Assembly (NCBI GenBank): GCA_036250195.1
Contig: JAVHZZ010000005.1
Coordinates: 75,697,505 to 75,761,504 of the forward strand
Source: Mixophyes australis
Lineage: Eukaryota > Chordata > Amphibia > Anura > Limnodynastidae
Length of the DNA: 64,000 nt
Direction: 5' to 3'
Shown here: positions 35,985-48,899 of the stretch, piece by piece
Position numbering within the stretch: position 1 is the stretch's first letter
Layout: each line of letters starts with the position of its first letter
Program-made: the position numbers and the translations under genes
The notes under the pieces: generated by a model
The model's database searches: none
What the model was told of the DNA's origin: nothing
The model's input: only the letters and a program-made list of their open reading frames with translations

Positions 35985-38115
35985 AATGAATTATTGTAGG
36001 AAAAAAACCTCTACCTTTGCTTAACTGTCATTATTTATTCAGCAACAGACCTGAAAGATGACCCAACATTTCATTGACCGATATGAGGCGGTGGCCAGCA
36101 TTTATCCATAATGCTTGATTTTTCAAAAGATACTGTACTTTACTAATGTGAATTATTAATGATCACCATTAAGGGCTATGTCGTATTATATAACGTCTTT
36201 GTTTCCATCGTGAGCTTATAATTGATATAACCTGTACAGAAAATACATAATTGTGGAATATCATATACCCATTAAAAAAACTTCCTTTACAGAAACTGAA
36301 GGGACCTTTACTGTGCATCCAGCTGTATGCCAAAATACAGTCTGGTTATGATGTTCTCACTGTATATAATGAGCCAAAGGAAAGCACCCATTATCAGTGT
36401 AATGGATACTGTTCAGAACTGGATCTGAATGAATGAAAGAAAGATTTGTTGCTTGAGGAATGAGATTTGTACGTTATTTTAGGAATGCTTCAGTTTTGTC
36501 CTTTATGTTCCATGAATGAAATCACATTTATTGTAAAGCTTCCCTGTTAACATATTAAGAAATTAACACTTTCATCCCTCATGTTTCTAGGCAGATCTAC
36601 CCAACGCTTATCTGCAAATATCATTTCATGAGCAGTTATTATTATTATTTATTACTATTATTTTGGTTTTAATGCGTGGCTTTTATGTTTTAATGTGTTG
36701 TTATTGTCATTTAAATATTTGTTCATCATCTACTTTAGTATTTTTTATAACAGTCAGGCAGTAAGGGAGATATTATGTCTTGCATATATTATGCATGTAA
36801 AATAACATCCATTAATATATATCTATAATAATAATGCTGAAAAAGAAACAGAGCTAAACACTTTGATATGAATATTGATCTTTCCATCTGGTTTCTGGAA
36901 ATTTGTATATTATTCTCTTCTGCTAATGAAGGTAGATAACAGCCCCAGAGAATTGTGAGCAGGATAATCATGTGCAGAGAAATTAGGTTCAGTAATTGTC
37001 AATGACCTGAATGAAGCAGTCTCACCAGGAAACCACGTCAACTGAGATCATAGTGAATGTTATATAGCTTTTCCCTATGGGTTTATGAGATATTCCTCCT
37101 ATGGTATACTGTATTATCTACATCTGACGTGATAAAGTGCACTTTCAATTATCAATATTAATTGGCAACTTGAAACTGTGTCTAACAGACATTCACGTGG
37201 AATCTCTGTACTACTTCAAAACGGAGACTGAACAAAAAGCTTGTATGTTATAGGATCTGTCCTTTTTCCCTCCCATTTGTCCTCTGCAAGTCTGCACCAA
37301 TTTGTAATATCAGCTCTGGCCATGCGTCCTCACTCATGCTGACTGAGTGCAGATTTTCCAGACACATCCCTGCTTAGTAGGTTTGCTGCATTTTCCACGT
37401 TTGACCATCTGGACATACAGAAGGCCTTGTGGAATGATTTTCAATATGCAGAAGAGGCTGGTATAGCTTCTCTAAAAATATATATTAAAACCACTATACT
37501 CTAAAGTATAAAAACAATATTATATCAGTCGCGAAACCACATGAGAGTGCCAATCTCAAAAGGTATACCAATAAATCTAAAAGTGGAATGCGCCACAGTA
37601 TAAAATAATAAAATATAAAAATATAAAAAATACCCTTAGATGGCGGACCGTGTGTGATATCAGTTTATTCTATGTTCTACAAAGATATACAATTTAAATA
37701 AAAGATAAGTGAACAGTATAATAATAAAATAATATATATATATATATAGACCTAACAAACAGATCATATAAAGACAGTGTCTGGCCAGTACACTTATAAA
37801 TAGTGGACTCATATGTTGAGTATAGCTGTCTAGCATATGTTGAGTATAGCTTCTCTAGCTGGTGGCGTTCAGGCTGTGTTTGATGTCTGATGTGAGCTAA
37901 TAGTCAGGTGTAAGGAGTAATTCATCAACCACACATTGGTTTCAATCCACAATTCCAACCATCTGCAGCATGGGCATGTGCCAATAGCATGATAAGGCTA
38001 GTGTGTTATAAGTACTGCTATAAATATATAACATTGTAACTTGTGCACTGGAATGTTGGTTGGATCCTTACATGTTAACTATTCAAAAGTCAAACCTGTC
38101 ATTGAAAAATGAAAA
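35985..38115. other. Intron DNA, mostly unrecognised
   Basis: AT-rich. The stretch 37470-37760 is very A-rich with a short (TA)n and may be an old retroelement tail. The 61-codon frame at 36251-36436 has no domain. Confidence 0.35.
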
Positions 38116-38120
38116 ATACT

Positions 38121-38422
38121 CAGGGGCAAACGCAGGATTTGTACAGGGGGGTTTCCACACCACGCCATCAGTGGGTGGTGTGACCAGCAGGCATGGGGGC
38201 GTGGCTATAATATTAGACAGTACTTGGCTGCTCTCCAACTCTTCCTATCCCCATAATATACATGGGCAATGCTACGTGCACTACTGTTAGGTGCACGCAG
38301 ATCTCCCTTTTCAAACAGAGCCGTGTGAAGCGGGGGCAGGGTCCAGCCACCTCAATGATACAGTGCCCCAGGCTTGGAGGGGGTTTCCAGGCACCAGGAA
38401 ACCCCCTCTCGGTTTGCCTATG
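38121..38422. mobile_element. MITE, CAGGGGCAAACGCAGG ends
   Basis: The left end CAGGGGCAAACGCAGGATTT, then GGGGGGTTTCC, is mirrored by GGAAACCCCC and TCGGTTTGCCTATG at the right. The interior carries GGGGGCGTGGCTATAATATT. Non-coding, about 300 bp. I recognise the terminal phrase as a common frog MITE. Confidence 0.7.
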
Positions 38423-38929
38423 ATACTGTTGATTACTATACAAGTAATACACTTTTTATTCCATATCTCATTTTAAAAATGTGATTTTGTGTTACGGTAA
38501 TGTTTCAAAGTCATTTGATTTATTTCTACTCACTTGCATTCAGATGAGCAGAAGCTGTGCTTGATCAGTTATATTAAACATGACAGATCTTCCGTTTTGT
38601 GTTAATTGTTGTTAATTTTTCTTTGATTGCATTATCTTTTATCACAGAGTGAACAGAACCTCATATTGTTGACAGTTCTAGGAGAAGCGAGTTTGTCATT
38701 TTTAAGTGTTTGCCTTTCCAGTATCCCAGACATTATGTAACCAGATACATACGTTTGTAAATAAAGTAAACTACAACCCAGCCTTTGGAAAATATGTTAC
38801 AGAAAACATTACACGAGTAAACAGGACCTGATTTAAAATAACAAATGTTTTTAGTGGGAGCGGAGAGATTTAACTATACATGCTCTCAAGGCAGATAAGA
38901 GAGTAAAACGCATAGGTTCATTTCAGGTC

Positions 38930-39140
38930 ACGTTGGAAATGGCCTGGACACAGTTGGCTTTACACAGATATGATTTCACACAGCACTTTTCGTCTTTATG
39001 AGTACGTTTGGCAAGAACAGCTCATTCAGTCTCGAACATGCCAGTACTGAGGCTTCCAGGAAGTCAACTCTCTCTCTCTTTTTTCTTAAAAGTTCAGAAT
39101 TCCTTCTAATGTGTTGTTTTGAAAATGCCTTTAATGGCGG
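38930..39140. promoter_or_regulatory. Candidate non-coding element (weak)
   Basis: The stretch is free of repeat hallmarks, with balanced composition against AT-rich flanks, and lies in the first intron. Such segments in RBMS3 and similar genes are often conserved, but conservation cannot be judged from one sequence. Confidence 0.15.
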
Positions 39141-39149
39141 AAATTTATA

Positions 39150-40155
39150 CAAGTAGAAACCGTTGATATTTATCCAGAATCTGATTCCAAGGCTGTGCTG
39201 AAATTCTGTTTTCTAAGAGTGTTCAAGGCACAGCTGTATGCAATTAAACAGTGTAATATTAAAAGCATGTGTATAAGAGATCTATTATGACAGAATTGTT
39301 CCATATAAAACGGCTGCTTATGGGAAGAACAGAGGAGTATTGAGTTCTTATTGATTCATACATTGTTGTGTTCTGTGTGTGATCTTTTGGGGATATGTTT
39401 TTCAAGTCCGTTTACACACTGCGTTGAGTAGGAGGAAACAACTGTGCAATCTCTGTTCACAGAAAGCACACAGAATAGTTCACGCTTTACGCCATGGTGC
39501 TCTCTCTATAAAGAAATAACAAAACACTCATTATACATTTTTATGTTTGTAATAAATAGTCTTATCTTTATGGTTCCAAAACGGTTCAGCTTGAGTCCAA
39601 TTTATACCCAGCAATATGATATCTCGGTTACTCTCTTGGCTTCCATTGAACTTGTTTTATTTTCAGATACCTTTACATAGACAACAATAGCACAAGAGCT
39701 GTCAGGGGGTGTAGATCAATGGGATTATTTTTAATACAGGTCACAGCTGCTGTCACTGCAAGAATGGGCACATTTACCTTCATCCCAGCAACTGTTACAG
39801 TAACGGTTTCATTGTCCTGCCTTACAAAAAGTAAAAACAAAAGCACAAAAGTTAATGTAGAAAAACCTTGGAAAAAAGCTATGGATCAAGGCATAAAGAC
39901 ACATGCAGTCCTATTGCCAGGTATAGGATGGGGAAGGGATTTTCTTCTGCCTCAGGTGGGAGGTTTGTTTTGCCTTCCTCTGGATAAACATTGCTAGAAT
40001 TTAGAAAAGGGTGAACTTGACGAACTCTTGTCTTTTTTTCAACCTTGCTAGCTATGTAACTATTGGGTTCAATTCAAATTAGGGGATTCAGATTGTGAGT
40101 GATTTGTCCTGGGTCCAGTATGTAATTTGTCAATCGTTAGCTTTTCTTTGTACTA
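39150..40155. other. Intron DNA, nothing recognised
   Basis: No coding or repeat feature supported; small frames here have no domain. Confidence 0.35.
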
Positions 40156-40160
40156 ACATC

Positions 40161-40329
40161 TTATCATCATCATCATCACCATTTATTCATATAGCGCCAC
40201 TGATTCTGCAGCGCTGTACAGAGAACTCACTCACATCAGTCCCTGCCCCATTGGGGCTTACAGTCTAAATTCTCTAACACATACAGACTAGGGTAAATTT
40301 GTTAGCAGCCAATTAACCTACCTATTTTT
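40161..40329 (-). mobile_element. tRNA-derived SINE, minus strand, tail half
   Basis: (CAT)n, ATTTATTCATATAGCGCCAC, GCAGCGCTGTACAGAGAACT, CCCCATTGGGGCTTACAGTC and AATTAACCTACCTAT. This is the tail half of the SINE family, cut before the GGAGGAAACC core. Confidence 0.75.
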
Positions 40330-41028
40330 GGCTGTCCGCTTATTTTTATTTAACTGTAATTTCTCAGCCTCATCCCTCTACCATACACTTTGTACGCATG
40401 GCCTGCTGGGACATGTAGTTCACAACAGATGCGATGCAACGTATTGCCACACTACATACATTGCTATCATTTTGATGCAATTAAGTAATTTCTTATGTAA
40501 AACTATGTTTTCTATAGTTTACGAGGATGTAGAGTGGAAATGTCCATTCAAAATAACATATAAGATTAACTAACTGGCAGACTGTTTAACTAAACTATCC
40601 ATTGAAGCAACTGTAAGTATAGTTATTTGCAATCTTCCTTGGAATATGGCCGTGGCCGGATTATTATTGTATTTGCTGCAGTTGAAAGTGAAAAGCTGTG
40701 GGATTTAAATCTATGCCTAATATTCTGTGAAATACTCATGTTTGTCTTGAAGGGAGGAAAGAAAGCCTCAGTAATAGCATCACTCATTTAACACATATTT
40801 CAGTTATTTTAGTCAATTAGGAATTAACAGCTTTTAAAATACATGCCGGAGTCATGTCATCTTACATCATAATAATACCATGACAAGTGAGGCATTACAT
40901 TACAACTGTGAGAACATTCGCAATGGAAACCATCTTAAATGGACCTTATAAATATTAGTATTATTAATGATCTATGTGATTGGGGAGATAATAGAATATA
41001 TTAATGGCCATATTTGGTGAGAGTACAA

Positions 41029-41032
<4 letters not shown>

Positions 41033-41071
<39 letters not shown>
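41033..41071. repeat. (TA)n microsatellite
   Basis: About 19 AT units, just upstream of a SINE. Confidence 0.95.
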
Positions 41072-41075
<4 letters not shown>

Positions 41076-41103
41076 TTATATATTGGACAGTACTTATATA
41101 TAG

Positions 41104-41440
41104 GTCTGCCCAGTGGTTATCAATGCTACCTCACAGCACTGGGGTGGTTAGTTTGATTCCTAACCAGGGCCCCCTCTGTGTGGAGTTTGTCTGCTCTACC
41201 TGTGGTTGAGTAGGTTTCCTTCGGGTGCTCCAGCTTCCTCCCACACTGCAAAGATATACATGATAAGTTAATTGGCAACTGACTAAAAATGAACGCTAGT
41301 GCTTGTGTGTGTGGTTTGGAATTTAGACTTTAAGCTCGGATGGGGCAGGGACTGCTGTGGACTATTTCTATGTATTCTATGTACAGCACTGTGTTATATG
41401 GTGAAGCTATATAAATAAACAATAATAATAATAATAAAAT
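41104..41440 (+). mobile_element. tRNA-derived SINE, near full length, plus strand
   Basis: The head has an A-box-like CAGTGGTTATCAATGC and a B-box-like GTTTGATTCC, as in tRNA-type Pol III promoters. The core follows: TGTGTGGAGTTTGTCTG, GGTTTCCTTCGGGTGCTCC and TTCCTCCCACACTGCAAAG. The tail is TTTAAGCTCGGATGGGGCAG then GCTATATAAATAAAC and (AAT)n. The tail resembles the LINE tails at 12395 and 56160, so an L2/CR1-type LINE probably mobilised it. Confidence 0.8.
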
Positions 41441-41444
41441 TGAG

Positions 41445-42530
41445 CATTAGAGTAAAAAAGTTCTTAACCAGTGGTGCTTGTATCCCAAGGGGTACCTCCA
41501 AAGGCTTCAATTCTGTCTGTTAAATATAGGAATTTAATAAGGGAATAATTAATACATACACAAGTAATCAGACGGGCATTTTTTTTTTAATATTTAAATG
41601 CATAAGAAGTAGATTGGTATAAATTTAGACGCATATTCAGTGGTACTTTGAATACATTTTCACACATTAGGATAGTACATTAGTATACATAACACACATT
41701 TTAGGTACTTGGTGAACACTTGCTATCACATAAAGGTACATAGTAAAAAAGTTTATCAAAAGCAGTTTGAGACAATCTGATGTTCTTTTGAAAAGTGCTC
41801 AAAACTGATAGAAAAAGAATACAAAATGTCTTTGAAGTTCTATAGCATAATTCCATATCTGATATGCAACTAATTGGTTTGAAAAATGCAAAAAAGCATT
41901 TGCTGTCCTTTTATAGATTACATAAAGCAGGGAACACAGCTCTTAGTATGCAAATAGCTGGATATGCTTCCTCATTTGACAGAGTTGAATTAGGAATGAG
42001 CCCGAGGTTCATTTTTTCCAACCAACTTGTCTTTTTAATAACAATAGATGGCAATGAAATCTGGTCTTCATGTGACACCATGCACAGTCAGGAACTCCTC
42101 TTTTAGCTACAGTGTAAATTGTGAATGAACTAAGCTTAAGGGAAGAAGAAAGATGTCTTGCATATATACATATCTGTAGCTGCAGGAAACATCTCAGAAC
42201 CAGCTAGTGAAATGTTTTTATGTTTTATCTGTGGCCAACAAATAAACATTAGAATACCTGCAGTTATGATGCCAGATATGTAACAGTCATCATTATTTGT
42301 TCTGTTGAGAATATAGTATGTATAGTATGGTATTTTTCATTTGGAGGAATGAAAGGTGTTAATTTCTACACCCCAGCACCACTTATAAAACAGTAAGAAG
42401 TTATCACATTTCAAAAGTAGCTCAAGCACACAATGTAAAATAAATAAAAAAATATAAACGTATTTGTCATGTGCAAGCTAATTTTTAGGCATAAATCTGC
42501 AAATATATGTTTGTGAATTACTTCCTAGAA
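41445..42530. other. Intron DNA, possible hAT end
   Basis: TTCTTAACCAGTGGTGC near 41461 resembles a hAT-type end, but no partner end is found. The rest is unrecognised. Confidence 0.3.
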
Positions 42531-42534
42531 ATAG

Positions 42535-43602
42535 TGTGACATGGTTCTTTTAGAAGCTGTTAGATCAATGGGTTTTGTGTATGTTAAACTACCCAGAGGG
42601 GGCTGGTAGATAAGGGTAGCACCTTATACCATTTATGGCAGGACGCAAATGTGAAAGCCTTTGAGGGTATCTCTTGCAAGACAATGAAATCTAACACATG
42701 TTTGGGAGGCCCCAGACATGCCGACTGCAGAGACTGGGTTGTATGTTAATGACAGATTCAAGCTGAATAGGGTCACAGGAAAATATCATCTCATTTTCTC
42801 CAATATCATACGTACCAGAGGCATGTGTGGTATGCAGATGAAGGGAAACTTATGACCTTTTGTGTGGAGGTAAAATCATGTTTGTAAACCATACTGTTGA
42901 AAAGTTAGGACGGTGTAAAGAAAACTTGACTTAAAGGTATTCCAACAGCAGAGTCATAAAACCCTAATTTTCATTCTACCATCCTGTTGGTTCTGACCTC
43001 AAAGGAAAGGGGGCTGGGGGGTCCTGTAGCTGGGTTTTAAAACTATAGTGAAAATGTAAGTCTTGGTTCACTCTGAGGGAGTCATTTGATTGAAGAGGTG
43101 CCATTTTTCCTGCTTCTTCCAGCACAAGAAACTTGATTCTAAGTGAGGTATCAATTCTGTGTTTCATCCTTTTTATTTTATAAGAAACAATTGCACTATA
43201 TTTGTATGTCTTTTATTATCTGTTTTATCTTAAGCATTGTGGATGTATTTTCCATATTAAATTACACTTAATAAGTTCTAGTCTCTGTGTTCTTACGAAT
43301 TCACGCGACAGTTTGGTCCAGACGCTACATAATTGAAACTGTGCAAACCTTGTGGTTTATGTGAACTCTGATTAAAGTAAATTGTGTTAGATTAATGCTA
43401 GGGAGAACTGAAGGCTTCCTAAATAAGAGTGTCAGCTTTTGTCCGAAAAAACCTTGGTGGTGGCATAATTAGTATCGCAAAGCTAGTGGGTGGCATAGAT
43501 AGGGAAGGATTTAATAATTTTAGACAGACCAGGTGGTTGTTTTTTGGTTAACCCTGTGTCACATATGCATTACGCAGACTCAGGTGAGTACTGTTCGTGA
43601 CA
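42535..43602 (+). mobile_element. Possible LTR-type element
   Basis: The stretch starts TGTGACATGG and could end at GCGACA (43310) or GTGACA (43602). It contains TTTATTTTATAAG (near 43172), AATAAG (43270), and CCTTGGTGGTGGC (near 43451), a phrase I associate with vertebrate LTR elements. No target duplication or coding region supports it. Confidence 0.3.
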
Positions 43603-44076
43603 GTATTCAACAAAAATTCCAATCTCTGTAGTGGTAAAATACAGACAGCAACATATTTTTCTTCTGCTATTGCAGGATGATGCAGTCAGATACAAGTTTG
43701 TTTTTAAATAGATTGGCAGGTAGCAATATACTTCTTTATTTTGTTGATGAAACTACACATTTTGCCCAAAGCCAAGTGTGTCTCATAGCTGTTTTAGCTG
43801 GAAATCTGGGAACTATGGTCTCTTGTTATACAGACAAATAAGTAAGAGAGAAAAAATGTTTAGGTCATGCAAATAAGTGCTTTTACAGTAAGGTAATACA
43901 AATAATTACTATAACAATATGCAGTGTTTTTAATGTTTAAGTTTGCAGAATAGCAAAGTTCCACTTGTATTTTCATTTCTGTGTTTTAAGTTGCACACGT
44001 CTTAAGATATGCTCAACCTTAAATCTATCATATACATGCGCTTGAAGCAAAGATGTGACAATCATCTTCACCAGAG

Positions 44077-44408
44077 ACCTGATTTATTAAGTATCTTAAC
44101 TTAAGAAAATTCTTATATCAGTCTTCTGGACAAAACCATTTTACAATGCAAGGGTTGCAAATTAGTTTTCTGTTTTGCACATAAGTTAAATACTGACTGT
44201 TTTTTCATGTAGCACACAAATGTCAACTTTAAATTTCAGTGTACAAATAAGCTATCAAGTATTTGTGTGCTACATGAAAAAACAGTCAGTATTTAACTTA
44301 TGTGCAAAACAGAATACTAATTTTCACCCCTTGTATTGTAACATGGTTTTGTCCAGGAGACTGAAATAAGAGGTTTCTTAAGTTAAGATCCTTAATGAAT
44401 CAGGCCCC
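44077..44408 (+). mobile_element. Fully palindromic MITE, copy 1
   Basis: Almost the whole 332 bp is one inverted repeat. The left arm has CCTGATTTATTAAG, ATCTTAACTTAAG, GGACAAAACCAT, TTTGCACATAAGTTAAATAC and TGTAGCACACAAAT, and the right arm has the same phrases reversed. The unpaired centre (about 44221-44261) contains GTACAAATAAGCTATCAAG. No coding potential. A transcript would fold into a long hairpin. Confidence 0.9.
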
Positions 44409-45839
44409 AGATCCCAAACTTTCACTCAGTTAACATTCTCACATCTTTGCACTGCACAAATGTGCACTGTCACTCTAATTCAGACCCATAATATGTTGAT
44501 ATTTTGTACAAAAGGTTGCAGAGATGGAGCAGTTTTGTTCAAGCAGTGCAGTCCGGTCCCTCTCAGAGTGATGTAATTGCACTCTATTAGCATTAGTTTA
44601 CTTATATTTCTGAGTGAATGCAGAGTTGCTTCTAAAGACTCTACAATACTATCTGCCTGGATGCAAAATGAACTTGTCAGTAGCGTGTACAGTGGATCAA
44701 AGTAAAATAAAACACCCAATTTGAGACTATATTTAATTTGACAGTATTATTAGTTGTGGTAATGGTTGAACACTTCAAAGTTTGGACTTTATTACATTGA
44801 TCCGTCACAAATAAACCCAAATGTGGAAAGAAATGACGAGAACATCAGCAAGTATTTTCTTGGGTGCTCAAAATAACCGAAACCCATCAAAATACTCATA
44901 GATCAATTGAGAAGGAACACATCTAAACACATATGAAAAATGTATACAAATATATTAAAGAATAATTCCACTCAAATTCAAAATGTTTGCTTTGCATGAA
45001 GTTTAAGTATTAATCTTAGAACCTTGGAGTTCCTATGGGCTGTAAATGTCTCACTTCTTACCATCCAGGAATGGAGAGTGATCATGGGGGAGTAGCATGC
45101 ATACAAATACAGAAGCTGAATATGTACTAGGGCTAAAAGGGAATTACCAATATGTAATCAAAAATATAAAAAGGGAAAGGATAATAGAACATCTACTGTC
45201 TTAACCCCAAAGATGAAATAATACACTAAAGTCAGAAAAAAATACCACAAAAGTCAAATAAATAAGAACAAACAATTGTTAATTATGCATGTGCCATACC
45301 CAATTGAGCCATAGTAAAGTAGTACTGGTGAAATGTTTTATAAATAACAAACATTTTGGATGGGCAAATCTACTACATAGACAGTTGTAGATCTGATAAT
45401 GTTTTTTTGATACCTACCTAATTTGCATCACAATGTATGGTGGGAACTCCTCTGGTGACAGTTATAGGATCATAGTTCCCCTAATTTTGTTAACCTGTGC
45501 GCAAAAGGAAGTATTCTGATTTAAAGATTTTTAGGGTCTTGGGAAAATATTATGCATTAGAAGCCAAAGTATTGAGTGTATGTATGGGTGAGAAGGTACA
45601 AATAACTTACTCATGGCATAGTGACATATAACACAGTGAAGTTATTGCATAACACCGTTTGTAATTCCCAATACACTGAAAAGCAAACCAATTAGTAATG
45701 CAAACTTTAGTTTAGTAGTTTAAGGGAAAATATGGACAGATGGTACAGATATGATGTATGGTGATGCCATTTCTCCTTGCTGTGAAACAAATGACCTTAT
45801 ATCACATTCTCTGACATCTAATAAAATCAGTGCAAGCGA

Positions 45840-45995
45840 AGGTAGTAATTTAATTGAAATTACTGTAACTTTATAAATTAAATCCTAACTTTTCATTGAG
45901 ACTCAAGTGAGCATAGAAATTGCTTTGCCTGTATAATAATTTAACGATGACAGCTTTAGACTAATTAACAATCCTAATTACTGTAAAGCACACTT
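45840..45995. promoter_or_regulatory. Candidate intronic regulatory element (weak)
   Basis: TAATTTAATTG, CTAATTAAC and CCTAATTACTG are homeodomain-type sites, with GATGACAGC, a TALE/MEIS-type site, between them within about 155 bp. There is no repeat hallmark. This pattern is common in conserved non-coding elements of developmental genes but can occur by chance in AT-rich DNA. Confidence 0.2.
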
Positions 45996-46544
45996 TTTCT
46001 GTTATTATAATACATATCTGTATTGTAAGACTTGTATGTATGTCAAGTAGGGGCAAATGAAGGATTGAAAAGAGACTTAAGGCGGTATAATATAACAAAC
46101 TCATCTAAATCATTCAAGAAGGTTACCGAGTACCCTTGATTTATATGTGCTGTGTTTTACAGCTTCAGTCTGCAGTCCTAGTTACACATCAAAGTTTAAC
46201 CGTGCTGCTTCTTACACTTATTGGTGTTTCCGTGGCGCTGAAAATTTTTAGTAGTATGGCATATGGATGTGTGGCCGTGCAGACCAATGAGAAGCTGCAA
46301 ACACGGAGCTTTCAGTTATCTGTTGGTCCTACCGCTCACACTTCCTTTTTACCAGCCATTGTAGAATGGTGAACAAGAATTTCGGAGTCCTGTATCTATA
46401 TCAATGTGCCATTCCCAGTGTTCGACTAAATGTAATGATTAACCGGGAATACTCCTTTTTTTAATATTTATCATTTGTACATTATCAGGTCTAGTTCAAT
46501 ATGCTAAATTGATTTGCCATTATGTGTTTTTATTTTGCATGTAT

Positions 46545-46701
46545 AGGGGCATATTCAATTGTTGGCGTTACATGTAAAAGTAACGCAGCGTGCGCACTAT
46601 TACCATTATTATGGTACCTTTCATGCTGGATTTCAGCTCAGGGAGTAGTAACGGTAATACTTTTAATGCAGCGGGAAATGGCAACAATTGAATATGCCCC
46701 T
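46545..46701. mobile_element. Short MITE, AGGGGCATATTCAATTG ends
   Basis: AGGGGCATATTCAATTGTTG at the left and CAACAATTGAATATGCCCCT at the right form perfect 20-bp inverted ends around 117 bp of interior with TAACG repeats. Non-autonomous; superfamily unassigned. Confidence 0.85.
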
Positions 46702-47146
46702 GAGTGTCACTTATCTTGTTATGTACAGATTGCTGGGTGCAATTCTCAGCACATTCTCTTATTCTGTATGTTTCAACAATTGCAGTGGATCATTTCCCTT
46801 GTTGAATACACTGGATATCATTACACTTTAATGCTAGGGGCATATAAAATTCAAAATTTTGTACTATGAGTCTTCATAGTGGTTATTTGAACAGGTGTTT
46901 TTACGCTGCCTATGATTCATGTAGGGTTGTGACTAGTAATACCATAATGCAAATTTGTTTACATTAAGTCCCTTCATATATAAAGTACTTAATCTGCCCA
47001 TCAAGAAACACAGTTCACAAATATGCCCCATTCATTTGTTTACTTTTAAGTGGAAAAAATAAATCTCTGGGTATTGCTACACACTTAGGTATGAGAGCAC
47101 AATCCATGTCCACACAGAAGTGGCCAGAACACTGTTAAGATCCTAT

Positions 47147-47481
47147 GGCCTGATTCATTAAGGATCTTAACTTAAGAAGCTTCTTATTTCAGTCTCCTGG
47201 ACAAAACCATGTTACAATGCACGGGGTGCAAATTAGTATTCTGATTTGCACATAAGTTAAATATTGACTGTTTTTTTTAATGTAGCATACAAATACTTGG
47301 TAGCTTATTTGTACACTGAAATTTAAAGTTGATATTTGTGTGCTACATGAAAAAACAGTCAGTATTTAACTTATGTGCAAAACAAAATACTAATTTGCAC
47401 CCCTTGCATTGTCACATGGTTTTGTCCAGGAGACTGAAATAAGAAGTTTCTTAAGTTAAGATCCTTAATGAATCAGGCCCC
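47147..47481 (-). mobile_element. Fully palindromic MITE, copy 2 (opposite orientation)
   Basis: Same family as 44077-44408. The arms match closely, while the unpaired centre (about 47293-47333) is the reverse complement of that in copy 1, so this copy lies in the other orientation. Ends GGCCTGATTCATTAAGGATC and GATCCTTAATGAATCAGGCC are better kept than in copy 1. Confidence 0.9.
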
Positions 47482-48054
47482 TGGTTATTAATTTAAAATA
47501 AACTTACACAGGTTCCCCAACAGTGATCTTTCTTTTTGAAGCAGTATCTAACACCAAGCTCACTGCATCTTTAGGTTAAAAGCTCGATTAAAGTTAGTTT
47601 TGATCTGTGCTTGTTTGATTGCTGTAGCTAACACATGTATATGGTACCTGGTCATGTTGTCTGTCTTTGTAATGGTTAACAGAGTGAAGAACTTATTTGC
47701 ACATATCTCCGACACATTGACATTACAGCTGTTCAGCATAGTAAGGTAGATTAACACAAATAATGTTGATTAATGTTGCTTTAATGGTTCCCTGTTAAAG
47801 CAACAATTGGGGTGAAACATCACTTTTTCAACTGCAGTTCTGTCTTACTTCTCATATCTCTAGCTTGTCCTGTCTGTCTGATGTAGGTTCCAGTTCAACT
47901 TTCCCTGAAATGCTGTCTTACCGTATTTGATTTCACAAGGCAGCATTAATCTGTCTAAAGAGTTGGTGGTACACTGTTGGACTGAAGGCACGGCCCTGAC
48001 CAATAGAGATTGTGGCTTCTCTAATACCATTGAATGTCTCCGACTTCTGAGATC

Positions 48055-48294
48055 AATCTGACCTATTTTTTTTTTTTTTTTTGTATATTTTATTGACAAT
48101 TTTATAGTTTCAACAGCATATAGGTTAGACTGCAAAACAAATAATTTGTTAATAAAACTAAACTAACAAGAACATTGTTATAATGTTAAACATCAAATGA
48201 ATTGAGGGTGGGAAAAAACAAGAAAGGAGGGGGGGGATGGGGAGGAAGGGGGAGGGAAACTCAGCCCGGCTTCCTGTTAATCTGACCTATTTTT
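48055..48294 (-). mobile_element. 5'-truncated L1-like insertion with target duplication
   Basis: AATCTGACCTATTTTT at 48055-48070 is repeated exactly at 48279-48294. Between them (48071-48278) a T run leads into sequence ending in a G-rich patch, that is, on the minus strand, a short 3' UTR with poly(A). The layout resembles the 3' UTR of the LINE at 7358. Only the last 200 bases were inserted. Confidence 0.8.
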
Positions 48295-48445
48295 TAAATC
48301 TTTACTCAATAATGCCTTTAAGAATTTAAAACTCCATGTATGAGTGATGGGATGGCAGACACATCTCGGGTAGTAAAGGGATTCATATTTGTTGGACCAC
48401 CATCTTGTTAGGTGGGGGAGTGATATGTATTAAATGTAATTTTAG

Positions 48446-48515
48446 ATTGATATCCAATTGTAAAGTGCACGGAATTTGCTGTCGCTATATAAATAAACGA
48501 TGATGATGTTGGTGA
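48446..48515 (+). mobile_element. SINE or LINE tail fragment
   Basis: TTTTAGATTG, TGTAAAGTGCACGGAATTTG and GTCGCTATATAAATAAACG then (GAT)n: the 3' tail of the SINE family on the plus strand. Confidence 0.6.
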
Positions 48516-48899
48516 TGGTATCCCGACTTTATATAAACAGAGATGCTTTCTTCACATTTATGATATTTATAACTGGTTGCATTAACTTTGTATCTGAAAC
48601 AGAGCAGTCATGAAAATTTAGGGGAGAAAGCTGATCCCTTTGCAAAGACAAATCCATTCACATGACAATGTGTGCAAACTCACAAGCAAGAAATAGAAAA
48701 TGCTTATAGTCACTTTTTATACACACACCCATGTGGATGACCCTTGCATCAATGTTAGCACTTATAATAGAGGGAATATATCCTAATGTACTATTGGTTG
48801 ATAGTTTTTCTTTTCTTTATGACATAATCCACTGAAGGGCATTTGTTATTGAATCTAGTTCCTCAGCTTGATAGAAGTATAATGTTTTTTCTATCATTC

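Noticed and set aside
36251..36436. 61-codon ORF as a possible next rbms3 exon
   Set aside because: It does not resemble the proline/serine-rich linker or RRM sequence expected after the first exon.
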